Shown: positions 5,393-6,407 of the stretch, in pieces
How the letters are laid out: every line of letters begins with the position of its first letter
Position numbering within the stretch: position 1 is the first letter of the stretch
DNA from: Pseudomonadota bacterium
GTDB lineage: Bacteria > Pseudomonadota > Alphaproteobacteria > Rhizobiales > Hyphomicrobiaceae
Reading direction: 5' to 3'
Length of the DNA stretch: 6,407 nt
Assembly: GCA_023390485.1 (NCBI GenBank)
Contig: JAEWCT010000062.1
Coordinates: 1-6,407, forward strand
Translations under genes and position numbers: made by a program
Notes under the pieces: generated by a model
Seen by the model: the letters and a program-made list of their open reading frames with translations, nothing else
Database searches by the model: none
What the model was told of the DNA's origin: nothing

Positions 5393-6407
5393 TGACGGGC
5401 TCGACGAACTTGCAGTCCACTCACAGCGGTAGCGCGCTCTCGCCGATCGAGGAGATCGTCGAGGAGATGCAGAACGGCCGCATGGTCATTCTCGTCGATG
5501 CCGAGGATCGCGAAAACGAAGGCGATCTCATCATCCCGGCGCAAATGGCGACGCCCGACGCCATCAACTTCATGGCCAAGCATGGCCGCGGATTGATCTG
5601 CCTCGCGTTGACCGCGGCGCGCGCCAAGGATCTCAATCTCGATTTCATGGTGCGCTCGAACGGCTCGCGTAACCGTACGGCCTTCACGCAATCGATCGAA
5701 GCGCGCGAAGGCATCTCGACCGGCATCTCGGCATTCGATAGGGCGCGCACGATCGCGACCGCAATTGATCCGTCGAAGGGCGCGGCCGACATCGTCTCGC
5801 CGGGCCACGTTTTCCCGCTCATCGCGCGTGATGGCGGCGTCCTCGTCCGGGCCGGCCACACCGAAGCATCGATCGATCTCGCGAAGCTCGCAGGCCTTTC
5901 GCCGGCCGCCGTCATCTGCGAAGTGATGAACGAAGACGGCACGATGGCGCGCATGGCCGATCTTGCCCGCTTCGCCAAGATTCATAATCTCAAGATCGGC
6001 GCCATCGAGGATCTGATCGCCTATCGCCTCAAGAACGATCGCATCGTGAAGCGCATCGCGCAGACGCCGGTCGAGACAACGAGCGCGGGCAACTTCGATC
6101 TCTACGTCTACGAGACCACGGTCGAGGTCGGCGAGCATCTGGCGCTCGTCAAAGGCAATGTCGCGAAGGGCGGACCAGTCATGGTGCGCGTCCACGCCGT
6201 CAATGTGCTGCACGACGTGCTTGACATCAATGGTCACGGCGAGACCGGTTCCGTCGTCGAACAGTCAATGCGCGCCATCGAAGCCGAGGGCCGCGGCGTC
6301 ATCGTCCTCATTCGTGACTTGCGTCCCAAATCCGTGTCTGATTGGGTGACGCGGAGAAACACCCCCGGCGCTCTCGCAGACCTGAGCAAGGAACGCCGCC
6401 AGGTCGA
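5389..6407 (+). CDS. ribB: 3,4-dihydroxy-2-butanone 4-phosphate synthase with degenerate GTP cyclohydrolase II-like tail (RibBX type), 3' end cut off
   Basis: The N-terminal domain converts ribulose 5-phosphate to 3,4-dihydroxy-2-butanone 4-phosphate and formate, supplying the four carbons for lumazine. It has DAEDRENEGDLI (37-48), PGHVFPL with His140, RAGHTEAS with His157 and Glu159, and ICEVMNEDGTMAR with Glu178. From about residue 220 the protein aligns by eye to GTP cyclohydrolase II (YVYETTVEVGEHLALVKGN, then PVMVRVH). The zinc and catalytic segment normally reading HSECLTGDxxxSxRCDC is here HAVNVLHDVLDIN (269-281), without cysteines, and the QEGRG loop is also missing. This matches the RibBX variants known in Proteobacteria, active as RibB only. 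ATGATG at 5389-5394 offers two in-frame starts overlapping the ribE stop. GGAG at 5377-5380 is 8 bases from the first, which I chose. At least 339 residues are present; the frame is open at the window end. Confidence 0.93.
   Translation, partial: MMTGSTNLQSTHSGSALSPIEEIVEEMQNGRMVILVDAEDRENEGDLIIPAQMATPDAINFMAKHGRGLICLALTAARAKDLNLDFMVRSNGSRNRTAFTQSIEAREGISTGISAFDRARTIATAIDPSKGAADIVSPGHVFPLIARDGGVLVRAGHTEASIDLAKLAGLSPAAVICEVMNEDGTMARMADLARFAKIHNLKIGAIEDLIAYRLKNDRIVKRIAQTPVETTSAGNFDLYVYETTVEVGEHLALVKGNVAKGGPVMVRVHAVNVLHDVLDINGHGETGSVVEQSMRAIEAEGRGVIVLIRDLRPKSVSDWVTRRNTPGALADLSKERRQV

Noticed and set aside
5359..6237. Minus-strand open frame of about 290 codons opposite ribB.
   Set aside because: It is the antisense shadow of ribB; the plus frame from 5389 to the window end encodes clear DHBP synthase motifs.

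Overview
The window is GC-rich, tightly packed and entirely plus-strand. It looks like chromosomal housekeeping DNA of an alphaproteobacterium. The main pointers are a glycine-dependent 5-aminolevulinate synthase (the Shemin route to heme, typical of Alphaproteobacteria), an nrdR-ribD-ribE-ribB gene order, and a RibB with a degenerate GTP-cyclohydrolase-like tail. A member of Hyphomicrobiales is my best guess, from protein wording and gene order alone; I cannot assign a genus.

Layout. hemA (55-1287) makes 5-aminolevulinate from glycine and succinyl-CoA. A 181-base gap follows, holding a GC-rich hairpin and a plausible sigma70-type promoter. Then comes glyA (1469-2773), serine hydroxymethyltransferase, closed by a clear intrinsic terminator (2797-2831). 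The 348-base gap 2774-3121 holds that terminator and a well-formed stem-loop (2976-3017), one arm of which is repeated about 130 bases upstream. I recognise no gene there. After it runs a compact operon: nrdR (3122-3649), ribD (3656-4774), ribE (4799-5392) and ribB (from 5389, cut by the window end at 6407). Gaps are 6 and 24 bases, then a 4-base overlap.

How the genes work together. GlyA supplies glycine and 5,10-methylene-tetrahydrofolate, and HemA consumes glycine, so the first two genes share a metabolite. The second block gives NrdR, the ATP/dATP-sensing repressor of ribonucleotide reductase genes, and three riboflavin enzymes. RibB makes the 4-carbon precursor from ribulose 5-phosphate. 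RibD carries out the deaminase and reductase steps. RibE makes riboflavin from lumazine. Lumazine synthase (ribH) and a working GTP cyclohydrolase II (ribA) are not in the window.

There are no mobile elements, CRISPR arrays, tRNAs or rRNAs, and I see no evidence of a new multi-gene system. The points worth a second look are the inactive-looking C-terminal domain of RibB, several substitutions at normally conserved motif positions in RibD, and the structured leader of the nrdR-rib operon.
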